Shown here in pieces: positions 17,427 to 27,952 of a stretch of DNA of 64,000 nucleotides. The notes beneath the pieces are model-generated. The model searched no databases. It saw only the letters and a program-made list of their open reading frames with translations, and was not told the origin of the DNA. The position numbers and the translations under genes are program-made. Numbering within the stretch: position 1 is the stretch's first letter; every line of letters begins with the position of its first letter. This DNA is from Mucilaginibacter auburnensis (lineage in GTDB: Bacteria > Bacteroidota > Bacteroidia > Sphingobacteriales > Sphingobacteriaceae): assembly GCF_002797815.1 (NCBI RefSeq), contig NZ_PGFJ01000002.1, positions 1,116,001 through 1,180,000 on the forward strand, read 5' to 3'.

Positions 17427-19190
17427 TTACTGCCAGCCAGCATTCTGTATCAATTTGTTATACTTCAGTACTTCTGAATACGGAACAGGGCCATAAACCA
17501 TGTAGCTTTGAAATGCTCTGGCTTCAGCCGTAAAGGGTGTGTAAACCGTGCCGTTAACATCCATACCCTGAGCTGATTCATTCAGATCTGCTTTCCATCT
17601 GCGAAGATCCCAGAAACGGAAGCCTTCGAAACACAGCTCCAGGCGGCGTTCATTTCTAATCAATTCGCGCATTTTGGCTTGATCAAGCGCGCATTCTTCT
17701 AAATAAGCATGGCTATTGCCCGTCCCCACTCCGGCTCTTGTGCGGATGGCTTTGATCACGTCGTATGCCGAAAAAGCGTTAGGTCCGGTGCCTTTAGGGC
17801 CCCAGGCTTCATTGGCCGCCTCTGCATAATTCAGATACATTTCTGTATACCTGATACGGGGAGTATAGCGATTTCTGCCTGTCACAGCTCCTGGCGTTAA
17901 GCTCACATCCCAACGAAGTGTCTTTCTCAGGTAGTAACCTGTACGTGTAGACGTTGCCCTTACTAATATTCCATCGGGGGTAGTAGACTGGCTTCCCGTT
18001 CTCAATGAAGTTAAATCTGGGTGTGCATTATACATAATGTAGGCTCTCAGTCTTGGATCGCGGCTTGTATATGGATTGGCCGGATTATACAAGCTGCTGC
18101 TATTGCCAATAGGGTAACCATTTGCCATAGGAAACGCTTTCACCAGATTATCGGTAGGATTAATCAAACCATTGCCGAAAAGGCTCGGTGGAAAATTTTG
18201 CGTTTCTCTGTCACTATTGGAGGTCTGACGATTCTCTCTCCAGATAATCTCTGAGGGATTATTTCCCAGTGATAGCCCATCTATCTCCGTCCGGTTGTCA
18301 TAAAAGGTATAACCGTTGGCAGGCAATGAATTGGGCCCACCTTTGTAACGGATGATCGCAGCTGCTGCATTTGCAGCCTGATCCCAGGTAGCCGGATTTG
18401 CCGGATTTTGAAAGGCCGGGCTGGCAGCAAGCAGAGCAGTTCTCGCTCTGACTGATTTAGCGATAAGGCCATTGAACAACTGCTTGAAAGTTGCCCCCAT
18501 CCCCCTGTTATAAATAGCAGGAGTTTGCGTGATAGATGCAAATTGTGCCGGTATCTGACTGGCTGATGTGATATCTACATATTCTACAGGCAGATAGTAT
18601 TCTGCACTGTCAAGATCGCGGTAAATCTGCTTAACGCAAGCATCAAACGTAGCTCTCGGCTGGTTAAAGTCCGCTGTAGTAGGTTCCTGAAATTCGGTAA
18701 TAATAGGTACCCCCATCAGTTGTCCGTTAGCGGTTAGTCCTGCATGATTGCGTAATAAAAAATACATATGAAGGGCGCGCAAGCCAAATGCTTCTCCTCT
18801 CATCCTATAATTTAAAAGCCTGTTTGAAGCCGGATCATTTGCGAATTTAACCTTGTTAGAATTTGCTAAAAACTGGTTAACGTATAATATACCCGCATAC
18901 GAAGGATTCCATACACTGAGGTTACCGTTAGCTGCGGTCCAGGAACCGGTTGCCAGCTGGCTAAATACGTTAGTTCGATCATTTGCTACTGCATCATCGG
19001 TTGCCAGATCGCTGCTGTTATAATATCCGGGCAAGGTGCGATAAGCCTCTAAAACAAACCCCTCTGCAAACTGGGGGTCTTTGTACATATTATCTACCGA
19101 CCTGAAATTTTCCAATTCGGGATCCAGAATCTTTTTGCAACCCGTAAAGGATAACACAATCAGCGCGATTATTATTAATCTTATCTTCAT
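17427..19190 (-). CDS. SusD/RagB-family nutrient-binding lipoprotein (second pair)
   Basis: 587 residues; signal peptide MKIRLIIIALIVLSFTGC with Cys at 18. SusD features include the N-terminal TPR-like helical region (YRTLPGYYNSSDLATDDAVA), LNYRMRGEAFGLRALHMYFL, and the C-terminal signature RNERRLELCFEGFRFWDLRR. SusD proteins form the lid of the SusC channel and hold the oligosaccharide. It is 18 bases after the second SusC gene, and the pair makes one transport complex. Confidence 0.94.
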   Translation of the reverse strand: MKIRLIIIALIVLSFTGCKKILDPELENFRSVDNMYKDPQFAEGFVLEAYRTLPGYYNSSDLATDDAVANDRTNVFSQLATGSWTAANGNLSVWNPSYAGILYVNQFLANSNKVKFANDPASNRLLNYRMRGEAFGLRALHMYFLLRNHAGLTANGQLMGVPIITEFQEPTTADFNQPRATFDACVKQIYRDLDSAEYYLPVEYVDITSASQIPAQFASITQTPAIYNRGMGATFKQLFNGLIAKSVRARTALLAASPAFQNPANPATWDQAANAAAAIIRYKGGPNSLPANGYTFYDNRTEIDGLSLGNNPSEIIWRENRQTSNSDRETQNFPPSLFGNGLINPTDNLVKAFPMANGYPIGNSSSLYNPANPYTSRDPRLRAYIMYNAHPDLTSLRTGSQSTTPDGILVRATSTRTGYYLRKTLRWDVSLTPGAVTGRNRYTPRIRYTEMYLNYAEAANEAWGPKGTGPNAFSAYDVIKAIRTRAGVGTGNSHAYLEECALDQAKMRELIRNERRLELCFEGFRFWDLRRWKADLNESAQGMDVNGTVYTPFTAEARAFQSYMVYGPVPYSEVLKYNKLIQNAGWQ

Positions 19191-19208
19191 GATATCTTTT
19201 ATTATATG

Positions 19209-22088
19209 TTAAAAAGTGGCTTTAATTCCAATATTGTAAAAACGGGTCTGGGGAGCTGATCCGATATTGGTTTCCATCAACTTGCGTTCTTTTGATATAA
19301 CAAGCAGATTGTCGCCGTTTACATAAACGCTCATCCCATGAATGAATGAGGTTTTGCCGAAGGCCGTTTTATTAAAGTCATACGTAAATTGAACCCTTCT
19401 CAAATCAAAGCGATTGTTATCATACATCCAATAAGTGGAGTTCTGGAAATTATTGGTAGTACTATTGGTACTTAAACGCGGATAAGTAGCTGTGCTGGCT
19501 GTTTCAGGTGTCCAGCGGTTCAAAACCACATCTGAGTATTTGCCTAAACCGGTTACCCAATAATAGGAGCTGTTTTTATATCCGATGGCGCCGCTTTGTC
19601 CAGAACCTAAAACAAGCATAGTCAGGTTCTTCCATTTTAATGTTAAATTAACTCCATAAGTAAAGGGCGATGCTCCCCCTCCGTTACGACCCAGGTATAC
19701 CTGGTCCCGGGTATCAATAACATTATCGCCATTGATGTCTTTGTATTTAATATCGCCAGGCTTCAATGTGCCGCCGAACGTTTGCCGCGCGTGTGCGTCA
19801 ATTTCTGCCTGACTCTGGAACAACCCTTCAGCAATATACCCAAAGCTTGCGTCTAAAGGTTTCCCCACCCGGTTCTGGTAACTGTTCTCATATACCTCAT
19901 CCCTTTTGGTGGCTTCTGATTTATAAATCATCCCTACAAAACCTAAAGAAAATTTAAGCTTGCCAATTTTACTGGTATAGTTCGCCGAAAAATCCACGCC
20001 CTTACGCATGTCATTATTAAAATTGAGCCAAGGTTGGAAAGAGCCGTTTCCGTTATAATAAGACGGGTAAACAGTTGCCAATCCGTTCGCCAACAAGCCT
20101 TTTGTCTCCTGATGGAAATAGTTTGCGTTCAGATTAAGGGCGTGCTTAAAAAGAAACGCATCCAAACCTGCCCTGAACTCTTTGCGCTCCACGAACGTGA
20201 AGTTAGGATTGGCACCACGACCATACAGCACATAAGATCCTGATGAAGTTCCATCGCGCCAGCCATATGTACCTGGAGTGGTTATATTTCCCTGATATAA
20301 ATAGTAATCCGCACCATTAGAAGTAATATCCAGATCCTGTTTAAGTGAAGAATAGGTCGCCGTAAGCTTCAGATCGTCTACAAAAGATACGTGGTTTTTG
20401 AAAAAATCTTCTTCGCTGATTCGCCATCCCAGGGTAGCTGTAGGAGATAAGCTGTTACGGTTACTGTTAGGCAGTTTTCCCGAATGAATTACAGCGCCCG
20501 TGAAATCAACATAATATTTATGATTAAAATTATATCCGGCCTGTATGCCCAGGTTGGTGTTACGGATATTCTGGTAATCACTGCCCCCATCATTATTAGG
20601 ATCGCTTGATACCTGTGTCATATATCCCCATCCAATCAGCGCGCCGGTAACGTTGTGTTTCTGTCCGAATGTGCGTTGGTACATAAGTCGGGGATTAAAG
20701 GAAATAGTTTGATTATACAGCGATGAGCCCACATTTTCGGCGGTAGCTATGCCGTCGTTTCCGAATTGTGTCAAATTCGTTATCACGTCAGTACCATTAA
20801 CCGTTGCCCATGTTGGTTGGTAAGTTGCGTAGGCTACCGTGAAAGCCTCAGAATATCTCGAAGTATAATCCATGCTAAACCGCATGCCGAAAGTTAATCC
20901 AGGTGTCAAATTGCCCAGATCCGCTTCCGCACCGGCATTAAACATTAAAGTGTTCCGCTTGGTTTTGATATAACCCGATGCCAGAATCTGAGACAGATCA
21001 CTGGTTTGCCTGGTAGACAGACCGCCCAGCAAGTATTTACCATCAATTACGAAATTACTGTTTTTAGCGATGGCTTGAAGTTGCGCATTAGCAGGATCGA
21101 GCCTGTCTATGGGTACCAGATAAGAAAAATAATCGTCGTTAGGGCGTAAAGTAGCCGCCGCTCCATAAAAGTCTCCCCTGGCTGTGTATTCATTATTCAT
21201 AATAACTACGGCATCTACAGAAGCTTTAAGCCAGCTGTTAATCCTCATATCAACATTGGCTCTGACGTTAACATCCAAAGCATTAGCTTTTTTTGACTGG
21301 CCCAGTTTTAACAGGTTGTTATTATAACCCAAGCCGATATTGGAATAATACTTAGCGTCCTTATTGCCGCCAGAAATCTCGCCGGTCAAGTCTGTCCGAT
21401 ACGTCATTTTTCTCAAAAAATCCGATGAGTACAAATTCAGGTCGGGATAACGCCAAGGGTTGATACCTGCTCTGGTATTACTTATTTCAGCATCTGTAAA
21501 CTTATTCGTCAATCCGTCGTTACGCAAAGCTTCATTATAGAACGTCATATAATCCGCGGCATTCAGATAATTTGGGTAGGATTTAGGTACAAGAAATCCA
21601 CCATTGACGCGTAAATCTACCGTAAGCGGTTTTTCAGCTCCCCGCTTTGTGGTAATCAGTACCACACCTTTAGCGGCACGGCTTCCGTACAGGGCTACGC
21701 TGCTTGCATCTTTTAATACGGTTACTGATTCTACCTCCGTCATACGCACGTCCGCGGCCCGGCGGGGAATTCCGTCAATCAGTACCAAAGGTGCTTGTCC
21801 CCAGATATTTAGAGCACCATCGGCACCGCCACCGGCATATCCTCCAACAAAACTTTGAAGATTGTTTAAGCCATTTGCACCATAACTTTTATTGATCAAT
21901 TCGGCCACGTTAACGGAGGATACTGCACCAAGTACATCACGATTGGGCACTTTTCGAAACGCGACGTTAATAAGGCTGTCCGTCGTGACAGTTTGAACAG
22001 AATCTCTGGCTTGCTGAGCTTCTGCTCTCAAGATACTGAAATAAGTGCCCAAAAACACACAACAGGTTTTTATATATATATTTCTCAT
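19209..22088 (-). CDS. SusC/RagA-family TonB-dependent transporter (second pair, short N-terminus)
   Basis: 959 residues. After a signal peptide (CVFLGTYFSILRAEAQQ) the plug domain starts at once (LINVAFRKVPNRDVLGAVSS, VLIDGIPRRAADVRMTEVES, VLKDASSVALYGSRAAKGVV), then the 22-strand barrel to the end. It lacks the carboxypeptidase-regulatory-like domain of typical SusC proteins, which explains its being about 100 residues shorter than the first SusC. It imports oligosaccharides with its SusD partner and TonB energy. It follows the first SusD by 21 bases. Confidence 0.93.
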   Translation of the reverse strand: MRNIYIKTCCVFLGTYFSILRAEAQQARDSVQTVTTDSLINVAFRKVPNRDVLGAVSSVNVAELINKSYGANGLNNLQSFVGGYAGGGADGALNIWGQAPLVLIDGIPRRAADVRMTEVESVTVLKDASSVALYGSRAAKGVVLITTKRGAEKPLTVDLRVNGGFLVPKSYPNYLNAADYMTFYNEALRNDGLTNKFTDAEISNTRAGINPWRYPDLNLYSSDFLRKMTYRTDLTGEISGGNKDAKYYSNIGLGYNNNLLKLGQSKKANALDVNVRANVDMRINSWLKASVDAVVIMNNEYTARGDFYGAAATLRPNDDYFSYLVPIDRLDPANAQLQAIAKNSNFVIDGKYLLGGLSTRQTSDLSQILASGYIKTKRNTLMFNAGAEADLGNLTPGLTFGMRFSMDYTSRYSEAFTVAYATYQPTWATVNGTDVITNLTQFGNDGIATAENVGSSLYNQTISFNPRLMYQRTFGQKHNVTGALIGWGYMTQVSSDPNNDGGSDYQNIRNTNLGIQAGYNFNHKYYVDFTGAVIHSGKLPNSNRNSLSPTATLGWRISEEDFFKNHVSFVDDLKLTATYSSLKQDLDITSNGADYYLYQGNITTPGTYGWRDGTSSGSYVLYGRGANPNFTFVERKEFRAGLDAFLFKHALNLNANYFHQETKGLLANGLATVYPSYYNGNGSFQPWLNFNNDMRKGVDFSANYTSKIGKLKFSLGFVGMIYKSEATKRDEVYENSYQNRVGKPLDASFGYIAEGLFQSQAEIDAHARQTFGGTLKPGDIKYKDINGDNVIDTRDQVYLGRNGGGASPFTYGVNLTLKWKNLTMLVLGSGQSGAIGYKNSSYYWVTGLGKYSDVVLNRWTPETASTATYPRLSTNSTTNNFQNSTYWMYDNNRFDLRRVQFTYDFNKTAFGKTSFIHGMSVYVNGDNLLVISKERKLMETNIGSAPQTRFYNIGIKATF

Positions 22089-22109
22089 ATTTTGTTCATA
22101 ATTAAAAGA

Positions 22110-24044
22110 CTACCAACCCGGATTCTGCTTAAAATCAGCGTACAGATTAACATCGGCTATTGGGAAAGGGAACCAATAATGCTTGCTTGTAAATTTCCTT
22201 TCAATCAATACGGTTTCTCTGAAGTTTTGAACGCGGGCGTTTTTCGGATCAGCATATACCTGCGCGTTCGGGGTTGCCCTGTCAAACTCTACTGCTTTCT
22301 TAAGTGTGTATGGCAATTTGTCAAGCAGTTTCCAGCGACGCAAATCCACAAACCTGTGTCCCTCATACGCCAGTTCTACCGCCCGCTCCCTCCTGTATTC
22401 TTGTCGGAACATATCTTGTGAGACTAAAAATTTCGGTGCCACGTGGCCTACTCCCAGCCCAGGCCTGTCTCTTACAAAGTTCACTGCATCCACAGCTGTT
22501 TTGGTATAGCCTGATGCGCTCGCCAGTGGATTGTTATTGCCCTCAGACACAGCCTCCGCGTACATCAGGTACATATCAGACAATCGAAGGAAACTCAATA
22601 CCATACAGTTGTTACCTCCATAAGGATCTCCATAACTATTTAACAATTTGTTGGTGAATTTGGAAAGCATATAACCTGTATACACAGCTGCAGCACCGTC
22701 CGTTGTCCTATACCAGCCGTTGGTGTATAAGCTGGCGTATTGCCTGAATTCGTTATTACCCACGTTCGCTCCGTTAGTAACGGCCTTCTCGCCGTCAAAC
22801 ATAATATCATTGTAGAAACGGGGATCTCTGTTTCTCCATGGAAATTGCGGATCCCAGCCAGACTCGGCATCAGGTTTGGTAGGGTCTGGTATGGGAAGGC
22901 CGTTTTTCATTCCGTAATAATCAATATAATTCGCTGTAGGATAACACTTTAAACCAGTAGTACGAATGGTAGCCGGGCGATAGTCATTGATCATATTGGA
23001 TTGCCAGCGGCCAGGTTCAACTATACCTTCCTGAAAGATGGCTTCCAGGTATCTTTTTCCGCCGATAATGGCCGAACCAGGCGTACGATTTGCCTGGGCA
23101 TACGTGTAAAAAATTTCGCTGTAATTTGAAAAGGGCACTAACTCATATCGGTTAGTAGCCTCGCAAATTTTTAAGGCTTCCGCAAATACATCAGCGGCCT
23201 TTTTACATAACTCGGTATTATAAGCCTCAACGCCTGTAGATTCCTGGTTCATTAACGGACTACCCGCCAGAAGGAGATTTTTTCCTAAAAAGCCGAGCGC
23301 CATAATTTTATTTATACGACGGTCATTGTTTCCCTTGGTTGATTTGGCAGTAGGCACGTCCGCATCAGGCAACAGGTCCCAGTCTACAGGCAATAAATCT
23401 GCTGCTTTCTGTAAATCTGCAGATACCTTTTCTGCGGTCTTCTGATAATTTAAGCGCGGAATCCGGGGAGTCTGGTCAGCAGGCAGCACCACATCAACGT
23501 AAGGCAACCCGCCCCAGTACTGCATCAACATAAAGTGATACCAGCCGCGAAAAAAATACAACTGCCCTTCGATCAATTTTTTCTCTTGAGGAGTCGCATC
23601 AGTAAGCTTATCTAAATTAGCCAGCCCAACATTTGCTTTTCTTATAGAATACCATGCAAGTCCATATAACTGACCTTTATTGCCTCTGGAGGTACTACTT
23701 GCACTGTAATTATCGTATTTGAACCAAGAACCGAATGTTGCATTTTCCCATGCCCTGTAATCTCCCTGATCTATATTATACGATAATATCCTGTTATCAT
23801 TGGTTTGCCATAACTCCTCTTCGCCGAAATTCCAGTTGTTGTGCGACGTCGATCCGGTAGCTACCGGTACCGCATTGTACAATTCCTCTACAAATCCCTG
23901 GAAGTTCCTATAATTCTTAAACGCCTCCGTATCACTTACGGCTGTAGCCGGAGCTGCATCAAGATATTTTTTGCATGACCCGAAGCTCACGCATATTAAT
24001 GCCACCGTTAGGGGAATTAATACTATTTTATGGTACTTTTTCAT
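22110..24044 (-). CDS. SusD/RagB-family nutrient-binding lipoprotein (first pair)
   Basis: 644 residues from the ATG at 24044; a TTG two codons upstream is in frame but less likely. Lipoprotein signal (KIVLIPLTVALICVSFGSC, Cys at 24). SusD family signs: YLDAAPATAVSDTEAFKNYR at the start, LYFFRGWYHFMLMQYWGGLP, and REYRRERAVELAYEGHRFVD near the C-terminus. At 644 residues it is longer than most SusDs, in keeping with binding a large, branched ligand. Its stop is 21 bases before the second SusC gene, and it follows the first SusC by 11 bases. Confidence 0.94.
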   Translation of the reverse strand: MKKYHKIVLIPLTVALICVSFGSCKKYLDAAPATAVSDTEAFKNYRNFQGFVEELYNAVPVATGSTSHNNWNFGEEELWQTNDNRILSYNIDQGDYRAWENATFGSWFKYDNYSASSTSRGNKGQLYGLAWYSIRKANVGLANLDKLTDATPQEKKLIEGQLYFFRGWYHFMLMQYWGGLPYVDVVLPADQTPRIPRLNYQKTAEKVSADLQKAADLLPVDWDLLPDADVPTAKSTKGNNDRRINKIMALGFLGKNLLLAGSPLMNQESTGVEAYNTELCKKAADVFAEALKICEATNRYELVPFSNYSEIFYTYAQANRTPGSAIIGGKRYLEAIFQEGIVEPGRWQSNMINDYRPATIRTTGLKCYPTANYIDYYGMKNGLPIPDPTKPDAESGWDPQFPWRNRDPRFYNDIMFDGEKAVTNGANVGNNEFRQYASLYTNGWYRTTDGAAAVYTGYMLSKFTNKLLNSYGDPYGGNNCMVLSFLRLSDMYLMYAEAVSEGNNNPLASASGYTKTAVDAVNFVRDRPGLGVGHVAPKFLVSQDMFRQEYRRERAVELAYEGHRFVDLRRWKLLDKLPYTLKKAVEFDRATPNAQVYADPKNARVQNFRETVLIERKFTSKHYWFPFPIADVNLYADFKQNPGW

Positions 24045-24055
24045 CGTCAATTTTT

Positions 24056-27000
24056 TTAAAAGCTTACATCAATACCCAGATTATAACGTTTTGAAGTGGG
24101 GTAGGCACCCTGAAGGGAACCACCGCCAGAACTGAAGTTAGACTCCCTATCATCCGGCATTTTGGTCCATAATGCCAGGTTATTCCCGTTTACAAATACT
24201 CTGAATGACTTCACCCCAATCTTCTTCATTGATGGCCCACTGAATGTGTAAGCCAGTTCTGCATTTCGCAAACGGATATAGGAGCCGTCATACTGATATC
24301 GTGTGGCGTATACTCCCTCTGGCAATGCTCCCCATCGAGGCAACGGTACATTACCTCCGGATTCTTTTGTCCAGTATGTTCCCTCTACATAAGCCGTATT
24401 TGAGGCGGAGTATGTATCAAAGGTTGGGAAGTTAATAGTACGGGTGACATTGTTTACGCCATAAAACTGAGCGAAAGCGCTAAACCCTTTCCATTCGATC
24501 CCGAGGGAGAGATTATAAGTATTTTGAGGAGAACCTGAGTATTGATAAGGTGCAACGTCAAAACGGTCTACTATGCCGTCACCATTGTAGTCTATAATAT
24601 TATAATCGCCAGGCAGTTTAAATTGATCATTCGCATTTCGTGGCGCGCTTCCGTAAACATCATCCCATGACCTCAAATATCCAGACGATAGATACGATTT
24701 CACCTGTCCTAACTGATATCCTGCATTTTTTAGATTACTTGGTAGTAACTCGGGATCATCGCGAAACAATACTTTATTGACTGCATGAGTGATAGATGGA
24801 TTGGCCCATAAACGCAATCCGTTGTTCAATCTAAAATTAAAACGTAACTCAAGCTCGAAGCCGGTTCCCTGAACTTTACCGAGATTGGCATTTGGCGCAC
24901 TCTGACCGAAGTATTTTGGAATGGCCCTATCCGCGCCGGCTATGATGATATTACTCCGTATGTCTCTGAATACGTCCAAGTTTCCTTCAACCAATCCATT
25001 TAAAAATCCGAAGTCTAAGCCAACATTAGTTTTCTCTACTGTTTCCCAAGCTATGTTAGGGTTACCCAGCTGCGTTATACTATAAAAAGTGTAGGGCGAA
25101 TTCTGGGCCAGTGGGCCCATAGGAGCGTTGCCTGAAAAAGTCCATTGATCTCTGTAAAGATAGCGTCCGGAGAATTGGTCCCCACCCTGCCGGTCGTTAC
25201 CTATCTTACCATAAGATCCGCGCAGTTTCAACGTCTGAATAAAGTCTAATTTTTTCATAAACTTCTCATTGCTAATTACCCAACCTGCAGAAATTGACGG
25301 GAAAAACGCGAAACGGTAATTAGGACCAAATTGTTCAGAACCATTATATGCTCCATTAGCTTCAACTATATATTTGGAGGCAAATTTGTAAGTAGTACGG
25401 AAAACCCAATCCTCTCTAAATCTCGGAAATACGCTTCCCTGGGCTATCCTTTCGCGCATGAAGACTCCTGTTAGCCCTACGTCATGCTTGCCGAAAGAGC
25501 GATTGTAATCCAATTGAGCGGAGTAATTAAGTCTACGATAGGTTGAGCCTACATCAACTGAACCTGCTGCAGCGCTCCAGTTAACCCGTTCATAAAAATC
25601 CAGCTGCGTATTGGGATCCGTGGTCTGACTGTACTGAACGGCTCCGGTGATAGGATTGATCCATTTTGCTTGAAACGGATTATTCGTGTCGTTAATACCA
25701 CGACCGCTCTCTGAAAAAGTATTGTCATAGGAGTAGCTTAACCGTAATTTCAAGCCCTTCGTGATCATCCTCAGATCCTGATTCAAAATAAAATCGGTTG
25801 TGATCTGGGTACTTGTATTCGTTTCCTGGCCTGCATTTGCCAGGTCGGCAATCGAGTTAGGTACATCAAAGGTGGCATTCGGGAAGAAGCCATATGTTCC
25901 ATCGGAGTATATCGGACGCATAGCATCAGGAGCAGACCTGTAAGCCGCTGTCCAGGCAAAAGTGGCCGAGTTGTTGTTTCCATTCGGTTTTCCCCATGGG
26001 AATCTTCGCACGCCATTCGATCCGAATAACTTAGTTGAAAGTTTCGTAGTCTTGGTAAGGTCAAAATCAAGGTTACTGCGAAAGTTGAGCCTGTCATAAT
26101 TATAACCAGAATTATACCCTTTGTTATTATTAAACGTCTTTAACAAATCCCCTTCGCTCACATAATCTGCAGAGGCAAAATAGGTTACCCCTTTGGCCCC
26201 CCCAGATATGCTTACATTAGCGCCGTAAGCCATCGCATAATCTCTAAATAGTTCCTTTTCCCAATCTGTATTAGGATAACGGTCCCACTCATCTGCATTA
26301 GCTGGATAGCGATATTTATAAAGAATAGCTCCGGGAGTGAAATTAGAAGGCCACAGTGTATAATCTGTAGACAGTTCCCGTTCGCTTACTCTATTTTTAA
26401 GTGATAAAGCATCATATGAGTCGTATTTCGCAGGCAATTTCGACACCGTTTTGACGGTTGTATTTGCGCGGGCCCTTATTTGAGCTTTTCCCACAGAGCC
26501 GGTTTTGGTTGTTATCAAGATAACGCCATTTGCGCCCTTTACTCCATAAACTGCCGTTGCGGCTGCGTCTTTAAGAACGGAAACAGTCTCCACTGAACCT
26601 ATATCGATAGCGCTTAGCGGGCGCTCAACTCCATCTACCATTACCAAAGGAGCGCTGTAGTTCCATGTGGTTTGTGCGCGGATGAGTATTTGAGGGTCTT
26701 CCGCACCGGGCATACCTGATGATGACGATACTGTTACGCCGGGTAAATTACCCGCTAATGCCATACCTAAATTGGTTACGCCGCCGGTACGTTCCAACGC
26801 CTTCGCGTTGGTTTGCGTAACAGCGCCTATAAGGGTTTCTTTCCTTTGCTGACCGTAGCCTACAATAATTACATCGCTCAACATCTTATTATCGTCCTGC
26901 AGTGTTATCTTAAGTGGTACAGCGCCATTGGCTTTTATCTCCTGGGTAACCATGCTGAGGTAGCTCACCACAAGTGTAACGCCAGGATTGGTAACAGATA

Positions 27001-27211
27001 GGGTGAATTTGCCGTCTTTGTCAGTAACCGTCTTTGTTTGGTTATCTGCCTTTACAGCCACATTTGCTCCCATAAGGGGCTGTCCGGTAGCATCGAAAAC
27101 AGTGCCTGTAAGCGTTATTCTACCTTGCGAATAAGCGGTAAAAACGCTGAAGACCAGTAGCACAAGCAAACATGGAATTTTAAGAAATCGCTTTCTTTTA
27201 TATTTCATCAT
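24056..27211 (-). CDS. SusC/RagA-family TonB-dependent transporter (first pair)
   Basis: 1051 residues, full family length. Signal peptide (FLKIPCLLVLLVFSVFTAYSQ), then a carboxypeptidase-regulatory-like domain (ITLTGTVFDATGQPLMGANV, about 32-110), a TonB-box-like VIIVGYG near 114, the plug (PLVMVDGVERPLSAIDIGSV, VLKDAAATAVYGVKGANG) and the barrel. First gene of the leftward operon. The two SusC/D pairs in tandem are the pattern of xylan loci (Xus-type). The hybrid two-component regulator lies upstream and divergent. Confidence 0.95.
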   Translation of the reverse strand: MMKYKRKRFLKIPCLLVLLVFSVFTAYSQGRITLTGTVFDATGQPLMGANVAVKADNQTKTVTDKDGKFTLSVTNPGVTLVVSYLSMVTQEIKANGAVPLKITLQDDNKMLSDVIIVGYGQQRKETLIGAVTQTNAKALERTGGVTNLGMALAGNLPGVTVSSSSGMPGAEDPQILIRAQTTWNYSAPLVMVDGVERPLSAIDIGSVETVSVLKDAAATAVYGVKGANGVILITTKTGSVGKAQIRARANTTVKTVSKLPAKYDSYDALSLKNRVSERELSTDYTLWPSNFTPGAILYKYRYPANADEWDRYPNTDWEKELFRDYAMAYGANVSISGGAKGVTYFASADYVSEGDLLKTFNNNKGYNSGYNYDRLNFRSNLDFDLTKTTKLSTKLFGSNGVRRFPWGKPNGNNNSATFAWTAAYRSAPDAMRPIYSDGTYGFFPNATFDVPNSIADLANAGQETNTSTQITTDFILNQDLRMITKGLKLRLSYSYDNTFSESGRGINDTNNPFQAKWINPITGAVQYSQTTDPNTQLDFYERVNWSAAAGSVDVGSTYRRLNYSAQLDYNRSFGKHDVGLTGVFMRERIAQGSVFPRFREDWVFRTTYKFASKYIVEANGAYNGSEQFGPNYRFAFFPSISAGWVISNEKFMKKLDFIQTLKLRGSYGKIGNDRQGGDQFSGRYLYRDQWTFSGNAPMGPLAQNSPYTFYSITQLGNPNIAWETVEKTNVGLDFGFLNGLVEGNLDVFRDIRSNIIIAGADRAIPKYFGQSAPNANLGKVQGTGFELELRFNFRLNNGLRLWANPSITHAVNKVLFRDDPELLPSNLKNAGYQLGQVKSYLSSGYLRSWDDVYGSAPRNANDQFKLPGDYNIIDYNGDGIVDRFDVAPYQYSGSPQNTYNLSLGIEWKGFSAFAQFYGVNNVTRTINFPTFDTYSASNTAYVEGTYWTKESGGNVPLPRWGALPEGVYATRYQYDGSYIRLRNAELAYTFSGPSMKKIGVKSFRVFVNGNNLALWTKMPDDRESNFSSGGGSLQGAYPTSKRYNLGIDVSF

Positions 27212-27721
27212 TAATTAGGTTATAAAGGTTTATAATACGAACCGGTAACATATACCTCTCCGCCAATTTTGAGACCTCATATCTCATCAATGGGAGAAGA
27301 ATTTGTTTCCGAAGAGTTCAAGAAATTTTCGTTGAAAACCCCAAATGCAAAAAAGTCCTAATGATTGGTTTATGTAATTGGTTAAGAAATTTAGGCTTTG
27401 GTATCGGGAACCGGCCCGATATAAGTTTTGATGTATTGATTTATCAACGACATTCCGGTTCAAGTTTCCTGTTTCAGCAGCAAGCGTTTGTTAAACTACC
27501 TGAGCTAATTAATTATGAGTTGAAGTTTATTCATTAAATAAGTTTAAATTTTAGATTTTTATGAATTACCATTGCCTTATATCCTTGATATCTAGCAAGC
27601 TTTTTAATTTTTTCTTCTCTTATATATTGGTTTTAGTTAAATAATGTTATATGAATAGTTTAGGTATTAGATCGTTGTGAAATTTGCCGAGACGAAACAC
27701 GCTATACTGGTTTATGCTATT
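27212..27721. other. Upstream region of the PUL operon
   Basis: 510 bases, AT-rich, without a gene. It must hold the promoter and the regulator site of the SusC operon, but I could not place a convincing TAnnTTTG box or repeat. Confidence 0.4.
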
Positions 27722-27952
27722 TCAAATGTTTCCCTTGAACGTCGTTTTGTTTAACTTGCTGTGTATTTTTTCAAGTATCTCGGTTGAGAACGGTAGCTCT
27801 TCATTGTAAAGAGCCGGTGATTGCTGCATGTACTCGTCATGCATTAAAAGTTTCAGTTCGCGGTCGTCTGCATGATTAAAATAATGCTGGAGCCATTTAT
27901 AGTCTTCTACAGTACACGCCTGCTTACGCAGAAATGCCTTTAAGTTCTCCAT
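27722..27952 (-). CDS. Truncated FecR-like anti-sigma fragment
   Basis: 76 residues from MENLKAFLRKQACTVEDYKW; an upstream start adds 15 residues of doubtful value. It resembles only the N-terminal cytoplasmic helical domain of FecR anti-sigma factors, which binds the ECF sigma factor (FLRKQACTVEDYKWLQHYFN, then a helical tail). The membrane helix and periplasmic FecR domain are missing, and no sigma factor or SusC partner is next to it. It is either a remnant or a free sigma-binding domain. The stop is followed by the PUL promoter region. Confidence 0.55.
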   Translation of the reverse strand: MENLKAFLRKQACTVEDYKWLQHYFNHADDRELKLLMHDEYMQQSPALYNEELPFSTEILEKIHSKLNKTTFKGNI

